A stretch of 64,000 nucleotides of DNA from CAWIVH01 sp963839475 (GCA_963839475.1 CAWIVH010000020.1:62001-126000), one strand, 5' to 3'. Positions 44,542 through 53,677 are shown, counted from the stretch's first letter. Numbers and translations are program-made. The notes: generated by a model from the letters alone, not told the origin.

Positions 44542-46890
44542 TTACTTATTCTTATAGACCCTCTCCCACCCGCTGCGGCCCTCTTCAATGCGGATCGTGT
44601 CATTGAAAGGAAGCGATTCTACACGCTGTTTCAAGCCGCTGGGCCATACGATTTCGATGGAATCGACCGCCTGCAAATCGCCCAGGCCAAAGTGCTGCTC
44701 GTAGGGGAGGTAGCCGAAGCCGCTGCCCCCTGAAACCAGTCGATGCTGCTCACGTCCACCCGCGACCAGTTTAACTCTTGCGCCCACGGCATTGCGGTTG
44801 CTTTTCGTTCCGATCAGCCGGACATTCAGGTAATTTCCGGGGAGCGTTTTGGGGCGAAACACGGAGGTGGTCAGCAGGTCGGCAGGGTAGGCGCCGCCCG
44901 AAGCCACGATCAGGCACATTCTTCCATCACCGGCCAGATCCGCGATGTTGGAGCCGTGCCCTTTGCCCGTGTACGGCAGGCCTGCGGCAAAGGTGACGTT
45001 GTTGAAATGACCGGTTCCGTCATCCTCCAAGATCATCGGCGGCTCGGTCCTGTCCATGTGGGGATCCCCGTTCCCCAACAGAAAATCGATTCGTCCATCG
45101 TTGTTGAAATCGCCTGCGTTTCCGCTCATGGTTCCGAAGCAGCCGTTTATGCCGATCTCACGGTTCTTGAGGGTGAAGGTACCGTTACGGTTATTGTGAT
45201 AGATGCGCATCGGGCGCCCCTCTTCAGGTCCGACCCCATTCATGTAGGTGGAAATAACGTCCTCTTCCGGGGACCATACATACTGGACGAGATCAAGCCA
45301 GCCGTCGTTGTCATAGTCGACCCAAAAAGCCACGGATCCGAATCGAATGTCGTCGATCCCGGCGTCGCTGCTGACGTCGGTGAAAGTCCCATCGCCGTTG
45401 TTGCGGAACAATTGCCCGCGCCCGAGGCCGCAGCTGAGGAATACATCGGGATAGCCGTCGTTATTATAATCTCCCCAGGCACTGCCAATCGTGGGGTGAA
45501 TCGACACCAGGCCGGCCTTCTCGGACACCTCTGTAAACGTGCCATCACCATTGTTGTGGAAGAGCCGGTTCTGGACTTTGCGGTCGAACAGGCCTCCCAG
45601 GTTGTTGGCCAGGAAGAGATCGAGGTTGCCGTCGCAGTCATAATCTACCCACTGTGCTGTGAACGTCGGAGCCCAGCAGCCGACGCCGGTCTCCTTCGTC
45701 ACATCGGTGAAAGTACCGTCGCCATTGTTTCGCATGAGGACCGACTCACCCATATAGAAACCGAGCCGGGTGATGTAAAGGTCGTCGAGCCCGTCATTGT
45801 TGTAGTCTCCGACGGCCAGGGCGAAGGTATTGACGCATTTGTCCAAACCCGAGCCCACGGTGACATCGGTGAAAGTGCCGTCACCATTGTTGTGATAAAC
45901 GCTGCACCCGCCGTGAGCCGACGATATCACCATATCGAGGTAGCCATCGCCATCGATGTCAAAGATCGCCGTTCCCCGCCCGGCGCTGGTCTTGTCCAGG
46001 CCGATTTTGGATGCAACGTCTTCGAATTCCACCTTGGACGGATGCCGGCCCACCTTGAGCTCCATGCGGGCGCTTTGCGGCACGTCAGAAGGATAGCCGC
46101 CCAGCTTTTGGGCGGAGATCCAAACCCACCATCGCGTCCCCAGCCTGTCGGGGCTGTCACTCAGCGCCGCAACCCCGTCTCGCACTGCCTGCGCATATTT
46201 TCCCGCCCTGTAGCACGCAACCGTACTCTCGTGCAGGGCAACAGCCTTTAAATCGGCGTCTTGGGCAGCGAGTGCAAGTTCGCGTATGGCCTGGTCGTAG
46301 AGACCCATCTTGATATAGGTCTGGCCTAGCTTCAGGCGGGTATCCGCGTCGTTGGGATACTTTTCGAGAATATCGCGAAATTGGCGTGCCTGCTTGTGGT
46401 ATTGGAGGCTGACAAAAACATGAATGTCCGTAAATGAGGCGGACATGTAGGAAGCAAAATCTACAAACTTCGAGGGACCGACTACATTGGCCGTATAGAG
46501 CCCACGCAGGCTCTGCTGAGTCAGCAAGGTGGCAAAGGAAAGAGGGATCTGGAGGGGCAGGGCCAGCAATGCCCTGGGATCCTTGGTGTCGAGTCCGCCG
46601 AAACTCTGGCGCAATGAAAATACCACTTCCTTTAAGGCTCCGGGCAGGAACTCAGGTTTCATTGGGGTTGCCCAGGCGATGCGCATGAGACGATTGATGA
46701 GATCGGAAGTTGCATCATCGACATTGACCGGTCCATTGAATGGCGGATCAACCGAGGCTTTCGACGGTTCCTGACCGGCGAGCCGACTGACGGTGGACTG
46801 GGCGGCTTTGAGAGCAGAATCCAGCATTAACACGCTACTTTCAGCCGCGCGCGTGGAGAGTTTCATGATCGAGTCGAAAAGAGTGGCCAT
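44542..46890 (-). CDS. FG-GAP/UnbV protein lacking an export signal, novel N-terminal domain
   Basis: A 782-residue protein. Unlike the other six UnbV proteins here it has no signal peptide or membrane helix. The first 165 residues (ESSVLMLDSALKAAQSTVSR, MKPEFLPGALKEVVFSLRQ, LQIPLSFATLLTQQSLRGLY) are mostly helical and not recognised. Two to three TPRs follow (DTRLKLGQTYIKMGLYDQ), then FG-GAP repeats (DIDGDGYLDMV, DYNNDGLDDLY, DYDCDGNLDLF, DYNNDGYPDVF, DYDNDGWLDLV) and ASPIC/UnbV (KSNRNAVGARVKL, GGSGFGYLPYEQHFGLG, IVWPSGLKQ). Intracellular location would match enediyne-type UnbV proteins rather than secreted CRTAC1 proteins. It follows the redoxin gene by 32 bases and ends opposite the ClC gene. 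Confidence 0.88.
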   Translation of the reverse strand: MATLFDSIMKLSTRAAESSVLMLDSALKAAQSTVSRLAGQEPSKASVDPPFNGPVNVDDATSDLINRLMRIAWATPMKPEFLPGALKEVVFSLRQSFGGLDTKDPRALLALPLQIPLSFATLLTQQSLRGLYTANVVGPSKFVDFASYMSASFTDIHVFVSLQYHKQARQFRDILEKYPNDADTRLKLGQTYIKMGLYDQAIRELALAAQDADLKAVALHESTVACYRAGKYAQAVRDGVAALSDSPDRLGTRWWVWISAQKLGGYPSDVPQSARMELKVGRHPSKVEFEDVASKIGLDKTSAGRGTAIFDIDGDGYLDMVISSAHGGCSVYHNNGDGTFTDVTVGSGLDKCVNTFALAVGDYNNDGLDDLYITRLGFYMGESVLMRNNGDGTFTDVTKETGVGCWAPTFTAQWVDYDCDGNLDLFLANNLGGLFDRKVQNRLFHNNGDGTFTEVSEKAGLVSIHPTIGSAWGDYNNDGYPDVFLSCGLGRGQLFRNNGDGTFTDVSSDAGIDDIRFGSVAFWVDYDNDGWLDLVQYVWSPEEDVISTYMNGVGPEEGRPMRIYHNNRNGTFTLKNREIGINGCFGTMSGNAGDFNNDGRIDFLLGNGDPHMDRTEPPMILEDDGTGHFNNVTFAAGLPYTGKGHGSNIADLAGDGRMCLIVASGGAYPADLLTTSVFRPKTLPGNYLNVRLIGTKSNRNAVGARVKLVAGGREQHRLVSGGSGFGYLPYEQHFGLGDLQAVDSIEIVWPSGLKQRVESLPFNDTIRIEEGRSGWERVYKNK

Positions 46891-46922
46891 CGAATGGAAT
46901 CCTTTGGGTGACAGTTATCTGG

Positions 46923-47486
46923 TTATGCCATTGGCGTAGGCAGGATGTAGTAAACCGATTGAACGGCACACCCGAAGCTGGCCGTTTCCGTGCGTTCGAT
47001 CGGCTTGCCTGCCAGGAATGAAGCGATGGCGGGCTCGAGGTGAGACTGGAATTCAGGATCCTCGGGATACTTGAAGTTGTCGATCGCGCCGCGGTACATA
47101 AGGATTCGACCCGGATCGAGAAGAAACACTCTCGGCGTCTGCTGAACGGCCCAGATCTTGGCGACCGCGGCACCCGGGTCATGCAGGATCGGGAACTTCA
47201 GGTTCCGCTCGGCCGCCGTGGAACGGATCTGCTCGAAGCTTTCTCCTACCCTGGACGCCACAGCAAAAAAACCGAGTTCGGGATGCGCTGCGGAAAAACC
47301 GTTGAGGTAGGGATCGTAATGGACGCAGTGAGAGCAGGTTTCCGACCAGAAAACCACGACAGCTCCTTTTTTGCCCTCGAGATACGCTGTCAGGCGGTGT
47401 ACTTTCCCGTCGATACCGCGTAGCTCGATCTCAGGGGCAACGCCCCCGATCCGTTGTATGGCCGCATCCGGCTGTGGGTTACTCAT
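46923..47486 (-). CDS. Thiol-disulfide redoxin (TlpA/ResA/AhpC-like)
   Basis: A 187-residue thioredoxin-fold protein with the redox-active CSHC in VVVFWSETCSHCVHY and cis-Pro loop TPRVFLLDP. The block GGVAPEIELRGIDGKVHRL is the usual start of the AhpC-TSA/redoxin domain. There is no signal peptide, so it should be cytoplasmic, in keeping with the signal-less UnbV protein encoded 32 bases downstream. GGGAGGAAGG lies about six bases before the ATG; the frame extends five codons further without a site. It ends in a hydrophobic stretch (VYYILPTPMA). Confidence 0.88.
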   Translation of the reverse strand: MSNPQPDAAIQRIGGVAPEIELRGIDGKVHRLTAYLEGKKGAVVVFWSETCSHCVHYDPYLNGFSAAHPELGFFAVASRVGESFEQIRSTAAERNLKFPILHDPGAAVAKIWAVQQTPRVFLLDPGRILMYRGAIDNFKYPEDPEFQSHLEPAIASFLAGKPIERTETASFGCAVQSVYYILPTPMA

Positions 47487-47633
47487 CTGCCTTCCTCCCA
47501 TCTGTCTTTAATTTGACTGAAATTCAGCGGCTGACTTCATAAAGGCTCGCTGGTCGTCCATACATTCAATATCTCCTGAAGCCGGCAGGGTTTGATTACT
47601 GGGCTTAAATCATCCCGGGCTCATGTGCACTAA

Positions 47634-47763
47634 GTACTCGTGTTCGTAATTACAGTAACGTCTGCGGGTGGGCTCCAAAGATCGCGCCTTCAGCCAAAAT
47701 TCCTGTCCTGGTCTTCGCCGCCGCATTCGGCACACAGGTTATCGTATTTACAAACACGAATGC
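47634..47763. repeat. Imperfect 30-base inverted repeat
   Basis: The left arm (47634-47663, containing CTCGTGTTCGTAATTAC) and the reverse complement of the right arm (47734-47763, containing TTCGTGTTTGTAAATAC) agree at about 22 of 30 positions and enclose about 70 bases. The right arm touches the stop of the carotenoid-oxygenase gene. It could be a small mobile-element remnant or a long-range hairpin; no target duplication was found. Confidence 0.35.
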
Positions 47764-49211
47764 TACAGCGCCGCCTGAAAGCTGGTGTGGAATCCCGGGT
47801 GAATTTTATGTTTCAATCCCAACCTTGCGATGGGGCCGTCAGCCACATGTTTGGCATCGAATACCACGACTTCCGCACGATCATTATTCGCATCGATCCA
47901 TTCGTTGATGATGATGGCCTCATCGGGATTTGAAGGGTTGGCAACATGCAAAGGTTCACCGCCCAGGTACTCTCCCGGCCGGGTCTGATAAATGTCCTTT
48001 ACCCCTCCCGCTTCCCAGCTGCCGTGGGCCAACTGGTCGAAAAATTTCCGGCCGGGCTTTCCCGCAGCCGAAATTCCAAGCATCCAGAAATCACTGTAAT
48101 TCTTGCCGACAAGGCGGCGGTCCGGCGTTGGAAAATCAGGGGATCTGTCATAATCCATGACAATCCGCTCGACCAGTTTTCTTGTGGCTAGATCGATTAC
48201 ATAGCGCGTTGGACGGCAAGGAGTCACGGTCGGGAACATATCGGGCACGGGCTGATATTCGGGATAGGCAGGAGCTTCCAGCTCCAGCACATCAACGGTA
48301 AGCAGACCATCCTTGCCCTCGTAACTGTTGATAAGATGCAGGCAATAAAGCGGTGCCACCTCGACCTCAAAAGCTTCACGTGAGCCGGATTCGCGGGGCA
48401 TGACCAGAATTCTGGATCCTTTTTCCGGTTCCCAGCTCAAGGATTCCATCACGGAAAGATTTTCCGCCCAGAATCGCTGGAAATTCATCAGCAACGGACT
48501 GAGGTAAAAAACTGCGTATTTTGATGTGATGGCGAAATCGTGATTCGAGTGCTGGAAACGCAGTGGCTGTCTCCGGCGGCGCAGCAATGCGCCGCCGCGA
48601 TCGAATTCATAAAGATTCAGCATCGGCTGCGTGGCGGAGAACGAAATTCCGAAATTGAGCATGTTCCCGGTGTCCGGGTCGAATTTCGGGTGTGCGGAGA
48701 ACGGAGTGACGGTGGTCAGCCTTCCGCCGAAATCATATTCCGCACGGGTTTGGAGCGTGACCGGGTCCAGTTCTATCGGCAGCGACTGCTCTCCAAAAGC
48801 CAGCAGCGTACCGGCAAATGGATAGGCGCTGACATTGACCGGCGGCTCGAGCATCAGCCCGCGCCGCAGCCGGTCCCCCTGGAAATGAGTCCCGAAAGCC
48901 CTGTACAAAGGGGCCCCCGCAGCCTCCTCGTCCGTCCACTTGAGCGTGCGAACCAGCCGGTTGGTGAAATGGATTTCGTCCCTCCCGAACCGGAGCGCAC
49001 AAACCTGTCCATCGCCATCCAGCCAGTGGGTATAGCGGAAATCCCCCCGCAGGAACCTGGAGGGGCCGTTTATGTAGTAAGTTCCCCGGAGCCAGGAAGG
49101 AAGTTTGCCGGATATCGATTCTATCTTGTAGGAATCTTCAACCGGCTCGAAAAGAAACACCCGCTCCAGCAGCGGAGCCATATCCAATACAGCCCTATCC
49201 ATCGCACGCAT
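47763..49211 (-). CDS. Carotenoid cleavage oxygenase family protein
   Basis: A 482-residue member of the RPE65/carotenoid oxygenase family, non-heme iron dioxygenases that split conjugated double bonds. The four iron-binding histidines are recognisable in SAHPKFDP, HSNHDFAIT, LYCLHLINSYE and the C-terminal GFHTSF. YINGPSRFLRG near residue 50 and THWLDGDGQVCALRF are the family's N-terminal blocks. There is no signal peptide. It lies in a stretch that also has a CrtI-like desaturase and an HMG-CoA reductase, so its substrate could be a carotenoid or a polyene made by the neighbouring ketosynthases. It is preceded by a long AT-rich region and followed by an inverted repeat. Confidence 0.92.
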   Translation of the reverse strand: MRAMDRAVLDMAPLLERVFLFEPVEDSYKIESISGKLPSWLRGTYYINGPSRFLRGDFRYTHWLDGDGQVCALRFGRDEIHFTNRLVRTLKWTDEEAAGAPLYRAFGTHFQGDRLRRGLMLEPPVNVSAYPFAGTLLAFGEQSLPIELDPVTLQTRAEYDFGGRLTTVTPFSAHPKFDPDTGNMLNFGISFSATQPMLNLYEFDRGGALLRRRRQPLRFQHSNHDFAITSKYAVFYLSPLLMNFQRFWAENLSVMESLSWEPEKGSRILVMPRESGSREAFEVEVAPLYCLHLINSYEGKDGLLTVDVLELEAPAYPEYQPVPDMFPTVTPCRPTRYVIDLATRKLVERIVMDYDRSPDFPTPDRRLVGKNYSDFWMLGISAAGKPGRKFFDQLAHGSWEAGGVKDIYQTRPGEYLGGEPLHVANPSNPDEAIIINEWIDANNDRAEVVVFDAKHVADGPIARLGLKHKIHPGFHTSFQAAL

Positions 49212-49844
49212 CCCCTAGAGTTGTGGCAAGAAATACCCTAACTCTTTTTTTGCTGTTGATTATCCAATAAACCCGAGAAGCAGTGGAGAGATTTAAATGG
49301 AACTTGACATAAAATTCAAGAGCGAGATGTTTGCGAGTTACCCTACACTTTTGCAGATATGTTCAATATGATGCCCGAATTCATAATAAAATAAGGATTT
49401 CATAAGGATTATGATCCAGAATCAAAGGGACGAATTTATTTTTTCCTCCAAGACAGACCCCGGCTATAAAAAAGAGTCTTTGGTTTGAGCTTCCCTCATG
49501 CTAAAAATATATGAGTCGTGTCTGGTTGCCAAAACAGCCGGTCCCGGGTGCAGGTCGGAAAAATCGGGCAAAAATCAAACAACCGCTTTTATTTCATTTT
49601 AATTTTGGTAGGATTTGTTTTCATTGGCATCATTCGCTAGAATTTCCAGAATTTCTGGCTTCAAGGGTGACCGGCTCACCCAAAACAAAATAAATATTGG
49701 GCACTTCGATGCGGTTTCTGCCGCTTCCGGGATTTTGGGGCGGATATCGGAGGGGAGTGGAGTATCTGCGCGTTTGCATAAACTGGCATTATAATTTGCC
49801 CAGGTTGACCGGATAAATCACTGGGTCTCAACGAAGGAGAGAAA
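49212..49844. other. AT-rich intergenic region between divergent biosynthetic operons
   Basis: About 630 bases without a credible gene or RNA, markedly AT-rich. It must contain the promoters of the carotenoid-oxygenase gene (leftward) and the ACP-ketosynthase operon (rightward). A leftward GG-N10-GC pair (TTGGATAATCAACAGCAA on the minus strand, 49250-49267) is a weak sigma-54 candidate. Near the ACP gene, CTGGCATTATAATTTGCC looks similar but has an 11-base spacer. Confidence 0.5.
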
Positions 49845-50117
49845 ATGACGAGCGAACCCGTAACTGAAGAATTGGTAAGAGCTGAAGTAAAAAGACTTAT
49901 AGCGGAATTGACCGAACGCGATCCCGGCGAAATTACGGACACCGCCCTTTTTGTCGACGATCTGGGTGTTGATTCCCTGATGGCCATTGAAGTTATGGTC
50001 AATCTGGACAAGCGCTACAAAATTGATATTCCCGAATCGGAATTCAATCAGATCAAGAACGTGAATGATTCGGTTGCAACAGTCATGAAACACATCTCGG
50101 GCAAGGTCGCCCAGTAG
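49845..50117 (+). CDS. Acyl carrier protein
   Basis: A 90-residue four-helix carrier. LGVDSLMAIEVMVNLDKRY contains Ser44 of the D-S-L motif, which takes the phosphopantetheine arm. Compared with housekeeping AcpP it has an extra 10 residues and a less acidic helix II, as in dedicated polyketide or specialised-lipid carriers. AAGGAGAG lies five bases before the ATG. It is the first gene of a rightward operon and is followed eight bases later by the ketosynthase, so it most likely supplies substrates to that enzyme pair. Confidence 0.93.
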   Translation: MTSEPVTEELVRAEVKRLIAELTERDPGEITDTALFVDDLGVDSLMAIEVMVNLDKRYKIDIPESEFNQIKNVNDSVATVMKHISGKVAQ

Positions 50118-50125
50118 AGAGCAAT

Positions 50126-51343
50126 ATGCGACGAGTGGTCATCACGGGGGTCGGGCTGCTGACGCCGATCGGGACAGGAAAGGAAGTTTTCTGGAATGCG
50201 CTGATAGCCGGCGAGTCGGGAGTACGTCCGGTAACATCGTTTGACACTTCGGCTTTTCCTGTTCACAAGGGTGGGGAGGTCCTGGATTTCGAGCCGGGCA
50301 AGTTTATCAAGCGACGTCCTCCTGAATCGATGGGTCGGGGATCGCAGCTCGCGATCGCGGCTGCCGGCATGGCTGTGGAAGATGCGGGCATCCGCCTTTC
50401 GGATTACAGCCGTAACAGGGTCGGTGTTTCCATGGGGACGACCTCAGGAGAGCCGCAAATTGTAGAGCAATACAACGATGTCCGGAAACATCAGGGACTC
50501 GAAGCCATGCCGAAGGATTTGGCCCCCAAGTATCCCTGCCACGTCATCCCGGGAAATGTCGCGGTTGAGTTTGATGTTCACGGTCCCTGCCTGATGATCC
50601 CGACGGCGTGTGCCGCAGGCAATTATGCGATCGGATACGGATTCGACATGATCCGGACCGGGCGCACTGACCTGATGCTGGCCGGCGGAGCAGATCCGTT
50701 CTCACGGATCACCTATATGGGCTTCTCGCGTTTAGGTGCGATTGCCCCCGAGCGAGTTCAGCCATTCGACAAAAATAGGCAGGGCATGGTGCCAGGCGAA
50801 GGCGCCGCGGTGCTGGTGCTGGAACCGCTGGAAGCGGCGCGAGCCAGGGGTGCGCACATCTACGCCGAGGTCCTCGGTTACGGTGTCAGCTGCGATTCTT
50901 ACCACATGACGGCGGCACATCCGCAAGGCGACGGGGCTATGAGGGCTATGGCTAATGCGATGCGGGAAAGCGGCGTGACCATAGACCATATCGACTATAT
51001 CAGTGCTCACGGGACGGGAACCCCGACCAATGACCGGGTGGAATCCCTGGCGGTTCGCCGCCTCTTCGGCCCGCGTGCCGACAAGGTTCCGATGAGTTCC
51101 ATCAAATCGATGCTGGGGCACTGCATGGGAGCGGCGAGCGCCATCGAAGCGGTCGCTTGCGCCTTGGCGGTTCACACGGGAGTCGTCCCGCCGACCATCA
51201 ATTACGAAGTGCAGGATCCGGACTGCGACCTGGACTACGTCCCGAATCAGGCCCGCAGGATCGAACCGCGGATTGTTCTCAACAACGCCTACGCGTTCGG
51301 GGGCAACAACGCGTCTTTATGCATTGCGAGGTGTGAGAATTGA
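50126..51343 (+). CDS. Beta-ketoacyl-ACP synthase (KS-alpha, FabF-like)
   Basis: A 405-residue condensing enzyme of the FabF/type II polyketide group. The catalytic Cys162 (PTACAAGNYAIG), His295 (SAHGTGTPTND) and His332 (SMLGHCMGAAS) are all present, so it should be active in decarboxylative condensation. The order ACP, active ketosynthase, inactive ketosynthase resembles type II polyketide and specialised fatty-acid cassettes more than primary fatty acid synthesis. Its stop overlaps or abuts the next start (an alternative TTG start would overlap by four bases). Confidence 0.94.
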   Translation: MRRVVITGVGLLTPIGTGKEVFWNALIAGESGVRPVTSFDTSAFPVHKGGEVLDFEPGKFIKRRPPESMGRGSQLAIAAAGMAVEDAGIRLSDYSRNRVGVSMGTTSGEPQIVEQYNDVRKHQGLEAMPKDLAPKYPCHVIPGNVAVEFDVHGPCLMIPTACAAGNYAIGYGFDMIRTGRTDLMLAGGADPFSRITYMGFSRLGAIAPERVQPFDKNRQGMVPGEGAAVLVLEPLEAARARGAHIYAEVLGYGVSCDSYHMTAAHPQGDGAMRAMANAMRESGVTIDHIDYISAHGTGTPTNDRVESLAVRRLFGPRADKVPMSSIKSMLGHCMGAASAIEAVACALAVHTGVVPPTINYEVQDPDCDLDYVPNQARRIEPRIVLNNAYAFGGNNASLCIARCEN

Positions 51344-51345
51344 GC

Positions 51346-52551
51346 ATGAGAATCGTGGCGACAGGCACCGGCGTGATTTGTTCCTTGGGGGCGGGACCCG
51401 AGGAATTCGCCGCAGCACTGTACGAAGGCAAAACCGGAGTGGGCGTCAAAACCCTGTTTCCCGAAAGCGATCCCCAGGGGCTGGCAGCTGAAATCCGCAA
51501 CTTCACACCTCAGCAGTGGCTTGGTCAGAAGGGCCTGCGGGTGCTCGACCGGAGCGCAAGGATGATCTGCGTTTCCTCACATATGGCGCTGGAGGCTTCG
51601 GGGCTTTCTCAGGCCAAATCCCCCGAAGGAGACCCGGACCTCGGGCTGGTGTGCGGGACGATGTTCGGCAGCGTACACTCCATCACATCCTTTGACTGGA
51701 GCGGTCTGTGTGACGGGCCGAATCTGGTCAACCCGATGGAATTTCCCAACACCGTCATCAATTCACCGGCCGGGCAGGCCGCGATCAAGCACAAACTGCG
51801 CGGCGTGAACTCCACGATTTCCGCCGGAATTGTGTCGGGCCTGTATGCCATGCATTACGCCATGGAGTTCCTCCGTTTCGGGAGGGCGAAGGCCCTTCTG
51901 GCCGGCGGAGTTGAGGAGCTCTGCGAGGAATCCTACCTGAGCTTCCGCAAAGCCGGTTTCACGTCGCCTCGCGGCCTCATTCAGCCTTTCGGATCAGACC
52001 GTGACGGTTCTGTCGTAGGAGAGGCGTCGGCAGTATGGATGCTGGAAGCCGCCGAGGCAGCCGAGCGGCGCGGTGTCCAGCCGCTGCTGGAGCTCGCCGG
52101 GTTCGGATCGGCGCATGACGCCATGAGCATGGATGCCTACAACGTCCGCGCCCACGGAGCAACCGCGGCGATCAGCGAAGCGCTGCGTTCAGCCGGAATC
52201 GGGCCGGAAGCGATCGGCGGGGTCATCGCCAGCGCCAACGGCAGCAGAACCGGGGACGCGATGGAAGCCAATGCCCTTCGCGCAGTGTTCGGGGAAAAAC
52301 TGGCAGACTTGCCGGTGTGCGCGCCCAAAGCCGCCTTCGGCGAATGCCTGGGAGTTTCAGGCGCGCTTCTAGCCATCACCGGCGGCATTGCGATACGCCG
52401 GGGATTGCTGCCGCCGACGGCCGGATTTGAAGCTTCCGACTGCGGGCTGGGGTTGTCCGCCTCTCCGCAGCCGGTTCACGGGGACTATCTGCTGGTGGAC
52501 TGTTTTGGCTGTGACGGAAATAACGCGGCCCTGGTACTGAAACGCACATAG
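51346..52551 (+). CDS. Catalytically inactive ketosynthase partner (KS-beta / chain-length-factor-like)
   Basis: A 401-residue ketosynthase-fold protein in which every catalytic residue is changed: the active Cys becomes Ile162 (SAGIVSG), the first His becomes Asn298 (SANGSRTGD) and the second becomes Glu333 (AFGECLGVSG). The fold signatures remain (MRIVATGTGVICSLG, FGRAKALLAGGVEE, FGCDGNNAALVL). This is the pattern of a chain-length factor that pairs with KS-alpha and sets product length. It lacks the Gln that replaces Cys in classical actinobacterial chain-length factors, so it is a distinct lineage. ATG chosen; a TTG six bases upstream is possible. Confidence 0.9.
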   Translation: MRIVATGTGVICSLGAGPEEFAAALYEGKTGVGVKTLFPESDPQGLAAEIRNFTPQQWLGQKGLRVLDRSARMICVSSHMALEASGLSQAKSPEGDPDLGLVCGTMFGSVHSITSFDWSGLCDGPNLVNPMEFPNTVINSPAGQAAIKHKLRGVNSTISAGIVSGLYAMHYAMEFLRFGRAKALLAGGVEELCEESYLSFRKAGFTSPRGLIQPFGSDRDGSVVGEASAVWMLEAAEAAERRGVQPLLELAGFGSAHDAMSMDAYNVRAHGATAAISEALRSAGIGPEAIGGVIASANGSRTGDAMEANALRAVFGEKLADLPVCAPKAAFGECLGVSGALLAITGGIAIRRGLLPPTAGFEASDCGLGLSASPQPVHGDYLLVDCFGCDGNNAALVLKRT

Positions 52552-52568
52552 CCGGTTGTGGCTTTCTT

Positions 52569-53465
52569 TCAAGCAAAATTCGCCGTCGAGGAGGGCTCAA
52601 CAGCAAAGGCTTCCAGCACTCCAGCGGAACGGCTCACATCGATGCCGATCCTGGCCGCGGCGAACAGGCGGTCCTCCCAGGGGCTTCTGGTCTTATACCA
52701 ATCGAGGAAACCTGGAGCCATCCATTCCCAGAATTCAAGCGCATAAACAAGTCCCTCGGCGAAGGGCCGGCAAAGGTCAGTTCCCTGAAGCGACTGCCCG
52801 GCCCTGAACACCCGGTGAAGATCGCTGTTGTTGACCATGGAATAGGCAAAAGCGATCCCCTGGACACAGGCTTCGAACGAAAGCGGTGACGCGCCTCGCG
52901 CTTTACGGATGGCAGCGCCGATATTGTGATTCTTGAAATAAAGCATCCGGCCGTAGCCGTAGGCGATCAGCCTGCGGATCACGGGGTCGAACGGCCGCAG
53001 GAATTCGGCAGCCTCCGGGCGGCGAAGGGGCGCTAACGGGAGGATGCCCAGCCGTCCGCAGATTTGAGACATGAACCCAAAATAGTCCGGTTCATACAGC
53101 GCGAGCATGGCTCCCGACCCCTCGTAGGCAAACAGGCGATAGGCGGGATTGGAAAAAGACTCGATGATTTCAGCGAGGCGCTCGACATCGAAGTTGGCCA
53201 GTTCGATGGCGGCTATACCCATCCCGCAGTGAGAAATGGGCCGGATCGGAACCGGCATCCGGGGATCGTTCAGGGACTGTCCGGGCCGGGCTTGTTTGAG
53301 GAAAGCATTGGAGAGATTTTCCATTTTCCAGAAGGAGGAGGTTTTTACCGCCATGTCAGTGCTGCCAGCCGCCCGGCGCTGAATTTCCGACATCTTGTCC
53401 AGGTATTGCTCCTGGGAAAGAGGATGGGTGAAATCGGCAGCAGACACAGCCCGGATGGTGACCAT
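52569..53465 (-). CDS. DUF1702-like protein (first copy)
   Basis: A protein of about 298 residues without signal peptide. The spaced blocks YRLFAYEGSGAMLALYEPD, RLIAYGYGRMLYFKNHN, CVQGIAFAYSMVNNSDLHRVF and PFAEGLVYALEFWEWMAP agree, in order and character, with DUF1702, a family that I recall from enediyne biosynthetic cassettes (the E3/UnbL type). The same blocks recur in the gene at 58382-59470. No catalytic residues are known. The Met chosen (MVTIRAVSAAD) follows a weak GGAAA; the frame extends 28 codons further. It converges on the inactive ketosynthase gene, with 17 bases between stops. Confidence 0.65.
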   Translation of the reverse strand: MVTIRAVSAADFTHPLSQEQYLDKMSEIQRRAAGSTDMAVKTSSFWKMENLSNAFLKQARPGQSLNDPRMPVPIRPISHCGMGIAAIELANFDVERLAEIIESFSNPAYRLFAYEGSGAMLALYEPDYFGFMSQICGRLGILPLAPLRRPEAAEFLRPFDPVIRRLIAYGYGRMLYFKNHNIGAAIRKARGASPLSFEACVQGIAFAYSMVNNSDLHRVFRAGQSLQGTDLCRPFAEGLVYALEFWEWMAPGFLDWYKTRSPWEDRLFAAARIGIDVSRSAGVLEAFAVEPSSTANFA

Positions 53466-53677
53466 TTTCCGGAGCCAGCCTTTCCAGATCTGGATTGGAT
53501 CGTTCGCGCTAGAAATGTTTTTCCTCCTCACGGCGCCAGATTGTAGCACAGTGGATAAGTCCCGGATTCGAGCGGGAGGCTTTGGACCCGGTCAGTCCGG
53601 ATTTCGAAAATCCGGATTGCACCCGGCAAAAGGGGTAATTATTATTCATACACCAATCTCAAATTAAGGAAAATTCG

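Noticed and set aside
49304..49332. TTGACA hexamer as a -35 box in the 49 kb intergenic region
   Set aside because: No acceptable -10 hexamer lies 16-18 bases downstream.
49783..49800. Sigma-54-like CTGGCATTATAATTTGCC upstream of the ACP gene
   Set aside because: GG and GC are 11 bases apart; sigma-54 promoters need ten. The embedded TATAAT has no proper -35 partner either.
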